Of a stretch of DNA of 64,000 nt, positions 11,544 to 24,706 are shown piece by piece. The DNA comes from Parietaria judaica (taxonomy: Eukaryota; Streptophyta; Magnoliopsida; Rosales; Urticaceae), in assembly GCA_954871525.1 (NCBI GenBank), contig OX940866.1, positions 14,903,001 to 14,967,000 on the forward strand, read 5' to 3'. Position 1 is the first letter of the stretch, and each line of letters begins with the position of its first letter. Both the position numbers and the translations under genes were made by a program. The notes under the pieces were generated by a model. The model was not told the origin of the DNA. It searched no databases and was given only the letters and a program-made list of their open reading frames with translations.

Positions 11544-12485
11544 TAATTTTTATCACTTTTGGGGTTCGAATGGATATGTAGTAATGGATTTTCGTGAGAT
11601 TTTTCAAAATCATTATCGATTATATCTCGATCTGATTTTACTAGTATACTGCAGAAATCAATAAGTATACGATTGAAGTTTTCGTAAAAATAAAATAAAA
11701 AAAAATACTCAGAAATCAAAATTTAATTATTATATCTGATTTTGAATGATGGGTGACGGGTAGAAAATATGACAATTTTTTCCTTCCTTCTTTCTAGTAA
11801 CGACGGATAGTATCTTGGACTTTTGGCCGACTAGCATCTTGTCTGTGAGCTCTAGATGTGCCTGGTGCCTTAATGGGCTTTTGGGCTTTACAAATGGATT
11901 TATTCGAATATTATATATTCCTTAAATTTTTTTATTTATTTTGTTACAAATTTAATTTATTTATAACTTTATGCGACATGTCGTATTAAATAAAACGACG
12001 AATTTGCACATATCAACGGTTATGTTCCAGGAGGCGGCCCAAACTTCGGCTTATTATCCTAGGTTGGAAATCGCAAATTAGAATAAGAAGATAGAATCCT
12101 CTTTTTTATGTCTCCCATTGCGAGGCTTGCACTACATACTATTAACACTTGAACCTCGTCGTGTCTCAACGATTCAAAGTGTCTTTTAACATCGGCTATA
12201 GTTAACTTATATCTAATCTGTCATATCTAAATTTAACAAAAATAATTATTAAAAAATAAAATTTATTTGTTTTTTAAATTTGGAAGACAAATCCTCATGT
12301 CTTCCAGAAACTAAAATTATGGTTGGTTTTATTTTATTTTATTTTATTTCCAGTTCTATTTTATAGTGTATTCACATGATAACTTGAATATATGATAAGT
12401 AACTGCTTATTTTTTTTTTAATTTAACAAAATATATAAAATAATGTGCCAAATTGATAATATATGCGAACAATGTTCGCCTATAT
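11544..12485. other. Spacer without recognisable features
   Basis: AT-rich sequence with no open frame of note, no RNA gene signature and no clear repeat. Confidence 0.5.
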
Positions 12486-12717
12486 TAGGTACCCAACCTC
12501 AAACAATGTAGACCTAACGTCGCACTTTTGTCGCCGACCAACTAATGTCGTTAGAAACCTGCCTACATGGACGTTAGGCTGTCTCATGTGGCGTGCCACG
12601 TGGCACAAGCCGCCACGTGGCCAAAAGTTGGGTACTTTCGCCGCCGCATGGTATTTCTTTAAATTTTTTAATTTTTTTTACACATATCAAATAATTTTAT
12701 AAAATATATATTTATAA

Positions 12718-12749
<32 letters not shown>

Positions 12750-13854
12750 AGTAGTTTATAATTTTTAAATACATGATACTAAATTTTTTAAACTAAATCT
12801 TTTTTGTATATGACATCATGGCCATTTTAATACTAATACTAAGGCATGATATAGCTTTGAAGACATATAACATATATATTACACAATATAGATATTGTAA
12901 AAATAATTTAATATACACACATGTATCGTAAACTTTGTTTCATATTGTAAAAATAAGTAAAAAATAAAAATATTACAAGAACAAATAATTAACATACATT
13001 ATATATATATGTGTGTATATTAAATAATAATTGGGTATGTGGTTTCGAATTTATATTAGTACCAAAAACGCATATTTTGGTTCTTTTTCACTTTAAAACT
13101 AAAAATAACGCTATTAAGGTATAAGGTTGAACACAATTTTTACCAATTACGAAACTTTCGGTTTAAATTCAATTTGAACCGCATTTGAAAAAAAAAAATT
13201 GTAATCATGCCTTAGTTTCATATATGTTATATGTCTTCAAAAATCATATAATGCCTTAATTTTAATATTAAAATGGCCATGATATAATATAGTATAGAGA
13301 TTTAGTTTTAAAAAATTAATATCATGTATTCAAAAATTATAAATTATTCCTATAAAAAAATATTTTTTTATAAGTACATATTTTATAAAATTATTTGATT
13401 ATATTTGACATATGTAAAAAAAATTACAAATATGTGCCACAGAATTTTTTTTTTTAAAATAAATTAAAACTAATAATTTTTAAGGGATGATTTGATTATT
13501 TTAAAAAAATAAAACATATTATTTATAAATACATATTTTATATAATTATTTGATTATATTTGATATATGTAAAAAAAAAAACATATGGGCCAATGGGAAA
13601 GAAACAGATTAAATAAAATTGAAAAAAAAAAATACCGCGTGGCGGCGAAAGTACCCAATTTTTGGCCACGTGGCGGCTTGTGCCACGTGGCAGGCAACAT
13701 GAGATAGCCTAACAGCCACGTAGGCAAGTCTCTAACGGCGTTAGTTGGTCGGCAACAAAAGTGCGACGTTAGGTACGTTCGCCTACATTATTTGAGTTTG
13801 GGTACCTATCAGAGAATATGGCCAAAGATTGAGTAGTTTTGCCGTACTTAACCA
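12486..13854. mobile_element. Large foldback element b
   Basis: Long imperfect inverted repeats. The left arm begins TTAGGTACCCAACCTCAAAC (12486) and includes GCCACGTGG blocks at 12595-12622. The right arm carries the reverse complement at 13632-13810. Pairing continues inward through AAGGCATGAT (12841) and ATCATGCCTTAG (13204). The right arm contains an internal duplication (TTATTTGATTATATTTG near 13394 and 13548). The right end finishes GCCGTACTTAACC. No transposase is encoded, so the element is non-autonomous. The superfamily is not clear and I see no unambiguous target duplication. Confidence 0.75.
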
Positions 13855-14009
13855 TAACACAAATATAGATAAGCCGTAACCCTTGCAATGAGAATCCCAA
13901 TCCCAAGATTATATAAATATATCTTAAGTAATTTACGAGTTACAACCTCACTATTTATTAAAATAAAATTAAAAGTAATAGAATTTCCATAAAAAAAAAA
14001 ATAGATATT

Positions 14010-14074
14010 TTGAATTATCTTTTATAACTATAGAATCCGAATTCAATTAGGAATCTTTATTCTTATCTATAAAT
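14010..14074 (+). promoter_or_regulatory. Fructokinase 1 core promoter with shared upstream block
   Basis: A TATAAAT box at 14068-14074 lies 94 bases upstream of the ATG. About 50 bases further upstream is TGAATTATCTTTTATAAC, which recurs in the other two fructokinase promoters. It contains TTATC, a GATA-factor site in reverse. Confidence 0.6.
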
Positions 14075-14161
14075 TAATCACCCTTCAATATATATATATT
14101 TTTTTACTATTATCGTTCAATTCCATATCGCTCTCTCTCTTCTTACTTCACAGTCTCTCCC

Positions 14162-16354
14162 ATGGCTTCTTCGAGCGTTCCCACCGCAGACAAAGGCCTG
14201 ATTGTTAGCTTCGGAGAGATGCTCATCGACTTCGTGCCGACAGTCTCGGGCGTGTCGCTGGCGGAGGCGCAGGGCTTCGTCAAGAACCCAGCGGCTCGAC
14301 CGCCCACGTCGCCATCGCCATCTCCAGGCTGGGCGGCAACGCTGCCTTCATGGGCAAGCTCGGTGACGACGAGTTCGGCCGCATGCTGGCTGGAATCCTC
14401 AAGGAGAACGGCGTCTCCGTGAAGGGTGTGGCCTTCGAAGAGGGCGCGCAAACCGCCATGGCCTTCGTGACCCTCCGCCGTGACGGAGAGCGCGAGTTTG
14501 TGTCCTACCGTAACCCCAGCGCCGACATGCTCTTACGCTCCGACGAGCTCAACCTCGACCTCATCAAATCTGTACATCTTTTTTTTAGTATATCAATATT
14601 CTTAAGAAGCTCAACAAGTTTAATTTTCATACTGAAAATTCATTAAAGATATTAAGATATGGAATTTTTGCGGCATATGTATTAAAACTTTGACCAATTG
14701 AAGCAACATGTGTTAAAACTTCAAAGTGAAAATATAACGATAAAATTATTTAAAGTCAACAAAATTGAGGCAATTTATTCTTTTGTTCATTTTACTTTTC
14801 GGACGCAGATCCAATTGACTGAAATATGTATTTCTTCAATTTTGTCTAATTTCTGCCCTACCATGTGACATTAATTTGACCAAAGTTGACAGAAATATGT
14901 GTCTCCTCGGTTCAATTGAATCGCTACGGTTGATCAAAACTTAAGTACTTATTATGCCAATAACCCTAAAGATAATGACAAATTAGCTTATTTTAATTAA
15001 ACTAATTTTATAATAACGTAACTTCTTTTCAGGCGAAAGTGTTCCACTACGGGTCAACAAGCCTAGCCGTAGAGCCGTGCCGGTCAGCACACATGAAGGC
15101 GATGGAGGCGGCGAAGGAGGCCGGATCACTACTCTCGTTCGACCCGAAACTGAAGCTGTTGATGTGGCCGTCGCCGGAGGAGGCCCGCAAACAGATCTTA
15201 AGCATCTGGGACAAGGCCGACCTCATCAAGGTCAACGAGAGCGAGCTCGAGTTTCTCACTGACTCCGACAACATCGACGACGTCGATGCAGCCGCAATGT
15301 CGCTGTGGCACGACAACCTCAAGCTCCTCGTTGTCACCCTCGGCCAGCAAGGCTGCCGCTACTACACCAAGGTATGGCTCCTTCGTAGATGTCGTTTTCA
15401 TTCATAATCACCCTCGGCCAACTGTGTCACGTCATCTGTTGATAACAGAGATTTAACGGTGGATACATTTGGCGTTAACGGAATAAACTTTAGGTATTAT
15501 AGCCACACAAAAAAAACTTTAGGTACATATTAAAAAAAAAAACGAAATATTGAGTATTTTAGCGGCAGTTTACCCTTATAATAACTTGTTTGTGTTTTTA
15601 CCAAAAATAGAGTTTTCAAGGGTCGGTTGATTCCATCCGTGTTAATGCTGTGGACACAACTGGTGCTGGTGATTCCTTCGTTGGTGCTCTTCTTACAAAA
15701 ATTGCTGATGACCAATCTACCCTTGAGGTAATTGCTATATATATATATATATTAAAAGTAGTGTAGTGAATAGTTAACTTGAGAAAAAGTACCCAAGTTT
15801 TTCCTTTTGTGATGGACGAAGAACTCAATAGACGTAAAAAGTGTGGTCATATAGTTTCGTCAAAGTGCCGTTTATTTCCTTCAAAAAAAAAAAAAAAGTG
15901 CCGTTTATTCAGTTAAAATCTAGCAACGTGTCAACCTTTTTTTTCCTACTATAGTTTTATATACCACATGTAGGAAAGCGTAAAACCAAAATAGACTACT
16001 ACACCTAATCAAATGAAAAGCAGTTCGATAAAATAGTATAGCCAGACACTTTTTTTTTTTTTTTTTTTTCATTTGGGTACTTCGTCGTCCATCTTAAAAA
16101 TAAAAAAAATAAAACTTTAATACTTCTCTCCCTCGTTGATTACAACTTGGATACAGGATGAGACAAGATTGAAAGAAGCATTGAGGTTCTCAAATGGTTG
16201 TGGGGCAATGACTACGACGAAGAAAGGGGCGATTCCAGCTCTCCCAACTGCAAAGAAAATGCAGTCTCATGAATTTTGGAGCAGATTTACGTGGGATTCT
16301 TTGTTTCTAGTTTCGGCTTTGCAATTTGGTGTCTGCTTTTTACTCTTTCGATAA
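14162..16354 (+). pseudogene. FRK: Fructokinase copy 1 (pfkB family), frameshifted in exon 1
   Basis: Four exons: 14162-14571, 15033-15371, 15611-15727 and 16157-16354. It would phosphorylate fructose with ATP in the cytosol if expressed. Exon 1 starts [20 protein letters not shown] and is 410 nt, against 411 nt in both other copies; one base is missing in the stretch encoding the Gly-rich loop (about 14285-14310), and the frame is lost before the pfkB signature [11 protein letters not shown]. Exons 2-4 are otherwise open and keep DTTGAGDSF with the catalytic Asp. The canonical stop has been lost; the frame runs 30 codons on and ends [17 protein letters not shown]. Either a pseudogene or a one-base assembly error. 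Confidence 0.8.
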
Positions 16355-16700
16355 ATATTATATACCAATTTTATTATTCCTAATGTTCATATAATTCAAT
16401 TTTTACGACCGATAATCATTTGGAATGTGAGAGGACGAAGCTTACTCTCTTCTCAAGTTTCGTGTGGGATTTATCGAGGTCATTTATTTTGTTATAATTT
16501 GTTTATTTATTGATTTAATTACCACATTAAGGATAATATAAATGTAGCATAAAGAATGATTGAGTGTTTTTCAAATGACTTTTTATAAAGTTTGGTCTTT
16601 TTGTCGCAAATATCTCTTTAATTTTTAAAGTTATATATTTACTTATCACGAGGATTATCATAACAAACGTTGCAAATGTTTTTTTTTTCTCTTTTCAATA
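16355..16700. other. Fructokinase 1 3' region
   Basis: Downstream sequence containing AGAGGACGAAGCTTACT (about 16431), which is shared with the region after fructokinase 2 (about 35870), as expected from tandem duplication. Nothing else recognised. Confidence 0.5.
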
Positions 16701-17747
16701 TTAGGTTTGAATTTTCCACGATTATCCTCGATAATCGTCGATTATCCGTCTTGCCGGTAGTCATCGGCAAATATTCAATGTCAATCGATTATCCGTAAAA
16801 ACAGTGTAAAAATAATAAAAAATTGGGTTCTTTTAAAATATATATATATATATATATATTACATTTTTCAACAATTTTCGGTGAAAGTACCTTCAATGAC
16901 ATGATTTTATTTGAGTATTTATGTAGGAAATGCCCGAATCGGAATTTGAGTCCGTTTGACTTTTCGGGTCTGACCCGACTACATTAAATATGCACGGTAA
17001 TTATGAGGTCGATAATTAATTAATTATGACCTAATGGGCTTAGACCCAGTTACTGGGCCCAAAAGCCCATTAGGTCATTTAACCCTATGGACTATTTAAG
17101 CCACATGGAGCTCATAATTTCACAATCCCTGCCTCCAAAGAAACGGAGAATTTGCCCCCTTCTCTAGCACAAGAGAGGACGAGTGTTTCTCTCCCCGTGT
17201 TCCCGTCGGTTTGCCGTTCAATCACCGAGAAAGACCTAGCTGTCAATCAATGGGATTTTCGGTCTTAGAGACGTTCCCGCAACGACGTGGTGGACGAGCT
17301 AGAGGCTTTGCAACTGTGAAGCACGATCCGAATCGCGCCAATCCCGAGCACTCACTCCAAGGAGAAATCAACATCATTTATTATTGTTGGCAAAAGTACC
17401 AAAAGTTTGGTAACGTATCGAATCTCTTATCTTAATATTCGAATATATTCTAGATCATTATTTCGATGATATCCCGGGTTTTCCGCACCCGAGATTGAGA
17501 AAAGTCATCGAAAAACTCAACAATTTACATATGTGAGAGTGAGACTATATTTTATTTACATATGTAAACTTAGTAAATATATTATTAAAACTATTTTAGT
17601 GGTTTTCATCGATAATCCTCGATAAGTGTCGATAACCCATCGATAATCCTCAATAGCTAAAGTTTTATTAGTTTTTCATCGAAAATCCATCGATAATCCT
17701 TGAAAACGGTAATCCATTTATCGGCAAAAGCGGCATTTTGAACTTTG
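16701..17747. mobile_element. Degraded hAT-like non-autonomous element
   Basis: The left end TTAGGTTTGAATTTTC and right end GAACTTTG resemble the CAAGGTTC ends of the element at 39020-40094. Both carry subterminal clusters of CGATAATC/GATTATCG words (16720-16790 and 17605-17700). I see no matching 8-bp duplication, so it is older. Its middle (about 16930-17500) looks like an LTR-derived promoter and leader: palindromic ATAATTAATTAATTAT, CTATTTAAG and a short open frame at 17211-17435. Confidence 0.5.
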
Positions 17748-18922
17748 GTATAGACTACTACGGTACTATTAAAAATATTGCCAAAATAATATCTTAATTT
17801 ATAAGATTACTATGAATCAAACTTATATTTTATGTAAAAATATTATCATAAAATTTATACAGTAAATAAATGGTTACTTTTATTATTTATTTAAAATGCT
17901 AAGCTTAGAATAAAGATTATTCAATGCATGATAAAAGGTCAGCCTTGTTTACTTAGCATACGAAGATTATTTAATGCATGGTATGACCGAAGCTGCAACG
18001 GGATTCTGACAGGCGGCCTTATCAGATTATGATCGGAGGGCCGAATTGGATTTCTGGTCGTTAAATCATGCTGGAAAAACTTATATTTAACAAGCTTGTC
18101 AAAAATGTATGACGGAACGTTTATGCTCATGACTTAAAACTTTTAACGAGTTTTAAATAAATATTAACAAATAATAGTCGAATGTTGACATTTTGGAATT
18201 GATTGATAATCAATACAAACGATCCATATCTCTCGCTCGCTCGCTTCTTTTTTTTTTTTTCCGGACACATTGTTTATCAAGTTTGTTCTTCACTTTTTTT
18301 TTTATTTTTTTGTTTCTTTCGAATTACCTTGGTATAGAAATTCCGAATCCTCGTCTCAAGACCACAACAGCTGGCTCAGGCTCCGTATGTTCAACAAAAT
18401 CTAAGAACCTTTCTAGAAGCTCTAAAATCTACGGTATAGTACTGCTAAAATTTTGGTTTTTCAAAGTGCTCAAAGTCTCTAAGAAAGTAACTGTTTGGAT
18501 AAGATCTTAGTGTATGAATATGATCTGTTTCTCTTAACACCGAGTCATTATAATAAGCAAATTATAATAGTTGACGTACAGTTTCGTTTATAATAATTTA
18601 CATTGGTACGACGAAATCTATCTATGTCGTTTAGGCTACAATCGCAAAAGCCCAACACCAGAATAAGACCAACTAGCCAAGTCAAAAGAAGTCAACAAGT
18701 CAAAGGGAAGGCACGCAGCAAAAGTCTGCGACGAAGGTCTTCACCAGCGAGGAAGCATGCTTTGGCATGGCTTTGTCGATGAAGCCTCATCGGCAAAGCC
18801 CATCGCCAAGCGAAGGGAATAGCAGGCCAAGCCAGCAACGAGACAAAATCTTGCGACGAGGCCAGGAAACAGACGACAAAGATGGAGACGAGCATGGAGC
18901 AATCAGCGCAGCGCAAGCGACG
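17748..18922. other. Spacer, with an old LTR-like fragment at its right end
   Basis: 17748-18600 is AT-rich without features I can name. 18620-18922 is suddenly richer in GC and lacks a frame of interest. It resembles repeat DNA and seems to continue at 32420, on the far side of Element 2, so Element 2 probably landed in an older repeat. Confidence 0.4.
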
Positions 18923-18933
18923 TGTAAAAACCT

Positions 18934-18978
<45 letters not shown>

Positions 18979-21049
18979 AAGAAGAGAACGTCAATAAAAG
19001 GGTAATCTGATACCCTCTCCCTCCCCCCTCTCTCCTTTTTCTTCGGACACCCATCTCTCTCTCTCTCTTCTCTAACTTTCTCTCACCTCAAAGATTCAAA
19101 ACTTTATAACTCCGTCACCGGAGCTCCGTTCGACGTGATCTTGGTACCGTTAGAAAGCTCTTGAGAAGGCGAACGTGTTGATAGGCGGATGACGAACTGA
19201 CGTGGTGTCGTTTGGCCGGAATAGTCGCCGTAAGGTTTGGTTTCTTAACTCGAGATCTATTTCGTTTGGGTTCGATTTTGAGAAATCAAACACCGGAATC
19301 GGGTTCACGAAACTTATTAGAGTCCGTTGGAAGTGCCACCTAGCCGTCGCTACCGTCGTCCACCACCGTCGGCCGTCATCGTCATTTTATGATCCCGAAA
19401 TTAATTGAAGGGTTTTGAAGCCCTCTTCGAGGAGATCGAAAGCCCTCGATCGGAATTTTCATCGGACTCCCGGTGAGCTTCAATTCCTTTTCCCTAGTTT
19501 TAGAATTTAAAAGGATTGAATTGAATGTGTTTTGGGATTTTATTGATGAAATTGACATCGCCATTGTGTTTAGAATGGTCGAATTAGGCTAGGAGAGGTA
19601 TTACATTGTCGAAATAATGCCCGTTTTGTTGCCTCGTTTTGCGTGTCCGACGGGAATTCGGCCCCGGTTAAATTTCAGCGTTTCGGATTTTCAATTGACA
19701 ATTTAAATTCCAATCTTAGTAATATTTGGCTTATGTATGATATCGGTGTTATACTTGGCGCGGATAGTCGTCCCGTAGTCGCCTCGAAAACTGTGCTACC
19801 CGAATCACCTGTTTTGAATAGAATAGTATATCGGATCCCGAAGTCTCTGATCATCGAACTCAAGGCCAAGACAAACCCGTTTCCTCGATTAGCTAGTCGA
19901 TCGCTCAAAGTTTCCATGGATTGAGGTAGGGGCTATTACCTTTTCTCACTATTTAAAATGAATGTAGAAATCAACGATTTAATGAAGATTGAACCGGATA
20001 GGTTAAAAATTGGAATTAATAAAATGATGTTTTAATTAAAAGATAAAAGTTAATATCGTGATTGTCGTCGCTTGATAGCGAAGCTGGATACAAGGTATGG
20101 TTGCATCGGATTGATGCTCGTTATTATATTTATGTTTATGGTTACGTCGGTATGACGTGCGATGATATGGTACCCGCTTCGAGCGGATGATGTGTATGAT
20201 GATATGGTACCCGCTGAGCTGCTGACGAGTAGTTGGCTACTGCGCAGTAGGCTGGATATGATTATGGATGTGGATATGATTGGTGACCCAAAAGTCAACA
20301 TTTCGACCCATGGCGAGCTGGCCGTCTTTGGTGGTGATTAGGATCCCGAGTCGAGAGCGAGTTACGGTTAGGGACTTCTAGTCCACCTGTGCTCGTGCCT
20401 TAAGGACTCGATGGGATATAGTGGATTAAAGGCGCGAGGTGACTCGGCATGGACCACCGAAATGATTTGACTTTTGTGGAGAATGTTTATTTATTTATTT
20501 CATTGATGAAAATGGTTAAATTGATGATAAAATGATTTTATGATGGCGTTTAATTTATTTAATTGTTATTTGACTAATAATGGTTTGGTAAAGAGAATTG
20601 GTAATCCATACTGAGCATGTGGTGCTCACCCCTTCCATATACATATTTTTCTTTCCAGCTTCAGGTGGTGTTTAGTGTCAGACTTCGGACGAGGAGTAGT
20701 TTGATTCAGGAGGTTCATGTGTTGATTTTTCCTATCCGTACCTTTAGTGTTCATCGATGTGAATTTCATATTTTGAGTTGATCTTTTATTTCGGACATGT
20801 AATGGATTAAATTAAGGATAACGTGATGGTGGTACTTTGTATTTATCGTTTTTATGTTGTTGTATAAACTGTGGTCGTTTGTGTTTGTTTTGTCGTTTTA
20901 AGTCCCATGGGCAGAAACTATGTGTTTGTTGACGTGGATGTTGAATATTCAATGGTATTGTTTGAACGATGATTTTTCATTGACCGGTCAAAGTTTGAAA
21001 AGTCGTTGTTTTTGTCTTACTCTACTAACCCCCATATAGGGGCGTTATA
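18923..21049 (+). repeat. Element 2 5' LTR
   Basis: Starts TGTAAAAACC, followed by a long (AT)n run (about 18939-18973). The end is mutated to GGCGTTATA (CA to TA). Contains the Tekay-family hairpin pair near 20217-20252 in degenerate form. Confidence 0.9.
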
Positions 21050-21052
21050 GTT

Positions 21053-21064
21053 TGGTATCAGAGC
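21053..21064 (+). other. Element 2 primer-binding site (tRNA-Met)
   Basis: TGGTATCAGAGC three bases after the LTR. Confidence 0.95.
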
Positions 21065-21189
21065 CTAGGTTACGGCACCTAGGGTTCAACACCATAAAAT
21101 TATTTATTTTCTTAAGTGTTTTGGGTCGTGTTTTATTTTGTATCACCATCCATAATCCTGACATTTTAATATTTTTACAGTTGATCGAC

Positions 21190-21640
21190 ATGGTCCGGAA
21201 TTCCGGAACTACTCTAAATCTGTGTTACCCGTTAGATCTTGAATAAATTGCATTGTATTTTAAGTTCCACAATAAGTGACACAATCTCTTAGTTCTGCAG
21301 CTGAAATAATGAAACCTTTTAAGGAGATCATGTTGCAATATCCTCTATAGTTTTATGGATTTCCTGATCCGGCTACAATTGAAAAGTGGTTGGCGTTGAT
21401 TAAGAAAAAATTGAAGTGCTTGATAATTCTGATGTCGTAGTTAACCCTGAAGCTAGAATGGTAAAGTTTTGGGTAAGGATTTCATGCGCAATGGATTTGT
21501 GAGACCTTTGCGCCAAAGTGTTTCTCTAATTTCTCAGAAATGATTGTTTCAGCCAAAAACCTCGAGACATGTATTATTCCTTCAGCGTTGTTCGCTCATA
21601 TAGGGTGAGTGACATAAGTTTTGATGATATGCAAGTTAAG
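21190..21640 (+). pseudogene. Element 2 gag remnant
   Basis: ATG at 21190 followed by MVRNSGTTLNLCYPLDLE and a stop. The order of scraps up to the protease tail is the same as in Element 1, with no capsid core or zinc knuckle. Confidence 0.55.
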
Positions 21641-22860
21641 TATGCATGTAATTGAGGAGAGTAAATTCTCATTTGACGTATTCATTCTTCATGTGATCGA
21701 GTTTGATGTAACATTGATAATGGATTTATTAGCGAAGTATCATGCCATAGTAGACTGCTACAAAAAAAAAACACGTGTCACCCTCAGAAAGAAAGATGGA
21801 CAAGTTATCAAATATCAGGCCAAGGGTGGAATATGGCCCCATAATCCGATCTTGAAGTCTCTCCTGGAAGGAAGGGGGAATCTTGAAAGGTCGGGAGTTA
21901 TTTATGCCATCGAAGATGTGGGCGAAGTGCAAGATTTTGAAGATGTGTTTCCATCGGAACTTCCGGGACTTCCTCTGGAATGTGAGATTGAGTTTGGCAT
22001 TGGCCTAGTTCCTGGGAGTTCTTCGATTTCTATAGCTCATTACCGTATTACCCCATCAGAATTGGCAGAATTGAGGAAGCAATTAGACGATTTGTTGAGT
22101 AAAGGGTTTATCAGGCAGAGTACATCACTGTGGGGAGCGCCGGTGTTATTCAATAAGAAAAACGATGGTAGTTTACGCCTTTGTGTGGACTACAAACAAC
22201 TCAACAAGATAAAGATTAAAAATAAATACTCTTTGCCATGAAATTGATGACCTATTCGATCAATTGGGAGGATGCAAGTTCTTCCCAAAGATAGACTTAC
22301 GGTCAGGTTACCACCAGTTAAGGATTTGAGATGCCGACATTCCGAAGACAGCGTTCCGTACGGGATATGGTCACTTTGAGTTCACGGTTATGCCTTTTGG
22401 TTTAACGAACGCTTCAGCGGCGTTTATGGACTTAATGAATAGAATTTTTCGGCTATACTTGGATCGATTCGTTGTTGTCTTCATTGAAAACATACTTATC
22501 TATTCAAGAACCCTAAAAGAACATGCAGAACATTTGCGAATAGTTTTGCATACACTGCGGGACCATTGTCTTTATGCGAAGAGAGAAAAATGTGAATTCT
22601 GGATGACAGAAGTGAAGTTCTTAGACCACGTGATCTTGCAAGAAGGTATTGCCGTCGACCCGTCAAAGAACGAAGCTATCTTAAACTAGAAGCAACCAAG
22701 AAATGTGGCAGAAGTCCGAAGCTTCCTAGGGCTTGCGGCCTATTATAAGAAGTTCGTGGAGAATTTTTCAAAGATTGTTGCGCCGCTAAACAAGCTCACC
22801 AGAAAAGATGTTCAGTTTAGATGGGATGATAGATGTGAAAAGTCTTTTTCATAATTGAAA
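21641..22860 (+). pseudogene. Element 2 protease tail and reverse transcriptase
   Basis: An open stretch 21621-22241 covers the protease end and the reverse transcriptase start ([38 protein letters not shown]). After frame breaks, [20 protein letters not shown] is followed by [12 protein letters not shown]. The active-site pair is changed from DD to EN, so the enzyme would be dead even if the frame were intact. Confidence 0.85.
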
Positions 22861-24111
22861 GGACAATTGACGAGTGCTCCTGTCCTTATTTTCCCTAATG
22901 TAGATGAAGTATTTATAGTGTATACTGATGCATCTCGAAGTGGACTAGACTGTGTGCTCATTCACGCAAATAGATTTGAATCTACGACAACGAAGATAGG
23001 TGGAGTAAATGGAATATTATGATTTTAGTCTACAGTATCGCCCAAGAAAAGCAAAGGTGGTGGCCGATGCATTGAGTTGGAAGAACCATGGTTTGGATGC
23101 TTCTCTGACCTTCAAACCATGGAAAAGATCGGTTACCGTTGGTGATTACAATTTGGAATTCCATACCGACGGATTTAAAGCATGTGCGTACAACGTTATA
23201 GCCGTTCCATCAATGATACTCCAAGTCAGACAAAGTCAGTGGAGTGATGAGACATTACAAGATATATGGAAATCAGTTACAAGTTGGAGAACAACTTGAA
23301 GGATGGAGTATGGGCGTCCATGGATTTTTATCGTACAAAGGAAGGCTTGCAGTGACCGATGATGCTACATTATGAAGTGCCATCCTACAATAAGCTCATC
23401 GTTCCAAGTTTGCTATTCACCCAGGAAGTACGAAAATGTACCAATATCTGAAGAGGCAATATTATTGGTACATAATGAAATCCGATGTGGCGATGTTCGT
23501 GAAGAGATGTCCAGTTTGCCAAATGGTCAAAGCAGAGCATCAGAAACCCGACGGGGAGCTCAGGCCACTGGAAATACCCGAGTGGAAATGGGACTGCATC
23601 ACTGTGGACTTCGTTTCGGGGCTTCCTCGGACTCGAGGTGGACATGATGCATTGTGCGTGATCGTTGATAGATTGACAAAATCAACTCTCTTTATAGTCA
23701 TTCGGACAGATTACAAGGTTTCGAAACTTTGTAAACTATATGTGGAAAAAAAATAGTAAAGCTTCATGGAGTCCCTGTTTCAATAGTTTTCTACGGAGAC
23801 GCTCGTTTCACCTCAAAGTTTTGGAGGGGATTACAAAAAGAGATGGGAACTCAATTGAGTTTGAGCACAACTTTTCATCCTCAGACTGATGGTCAATCAG
23901 AGCGAGTAATTCAGATCTTAGAAGACATGCTTCGTGCGTCTTGGATTTTGGAGGAAAGTAGAAGGAGCAACTACCATTCGTGGAGTTTGCTTACAATAAT
24001 AGCTTTCAGGCTAGTATCGGTATGGAAACGTATGAGGCCTTGTATGGTCGACCTTGTCGTTAACCTCTTTGTTGGGCCGAGTATGAAGATCGTATTACTC
24101 TCGGTCCTTCC
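22861..24111 (+). pseudogene. Element 2 RNase H remnant and integrase, interrupted
   Basis: Most of RNase H has been deleted; only the start (VYTDASRSGLD) and end ([14 protein letters not shown]) are visible. Integrase: zinc-finger residues in [16 protein letters not shown], catalytic blocks [20 protein letters not shown] and [16 protein letters not shown]. The second Asp region reads FYGDARFT. The frame breaks near 23755 and 23970 and is then cut by Element 3 at 24112. Confidence 0.8.
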
Positions 24112-24706
24112 TGATACCAGACCGATAACAACCAGGTCTAGTATATTGACAAAGCAAGACGAAAGGTAAAAATAACAACGGCGCCACTCGGAATCCACCA
24201 AGATAAGCCTAATATAAAAGAAACGCCACTCTCGGAATCCACCGAAAGATAAGTTTCTGGTACAAGAAACGCCACTCCCGGAATCCACCGAAAGATAAGT
24301 TTCTACACTCGCCACTCAAGGAATCCACCAAGAGATAAGATGGCTTTCACAAAGATAATTTTGAGAGGGTTTTTTTATCAAACATAATCTGCCTTTTCTC
24401 ATTGCATTCTTGCTCTTTAAATAGAGCTGATAAGTTACATTTTCATTCAGTCCCTTCAGCTACTTTCTAAGGCTTTCCAACTTCTCCACAAAGACTCAAA
24501 ATAGCTTCATAAAGAGAGCATCAAGTCCCCACGATCATAACTACCATTTAAGGCTATTACAAGACTCAAGACACTACTAATGACCATACTTAACCCTTGG
24601 ACTACTCTATAAATAAATACACCCCACTAACATAATTAAAACTAACACAATTACCAAGGGCTTTACTTAGACCATGAATTCAGATGTGGAAACCAAGTAA
24701 ATACCA
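24112..24706 (-). repeat. Element 3 3' LTR
   Basis: Read on the minus strand it starts TGGTATTTACTTGG and ends GGTATCA. It contains three to four copies of a roughly 50-bp unit around CGCCACTCCCGGAATCCACC. Confidence 0.88.

Noticed and set aside
12720..13030. Long (AT)n tracts as a replication origin or matrix attachment site
   Set aside because: AT microsatellites are common in this genome and here lie inside a foldback element; nothing specific supports such a function.
17211..17435. 74-codon frame MPFNHRERPSCQS...
   Set aside because: It lies in LTR-like leader sequence inside a decayed insertion; no recognisable domain, so described within that element.
18193..18510. 105-codon plus-strand frame after the degraded hAT element
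   Set aside because: Phe/Leu/Ser-rich translation of T-runs, no domain, no splice or promoter context.
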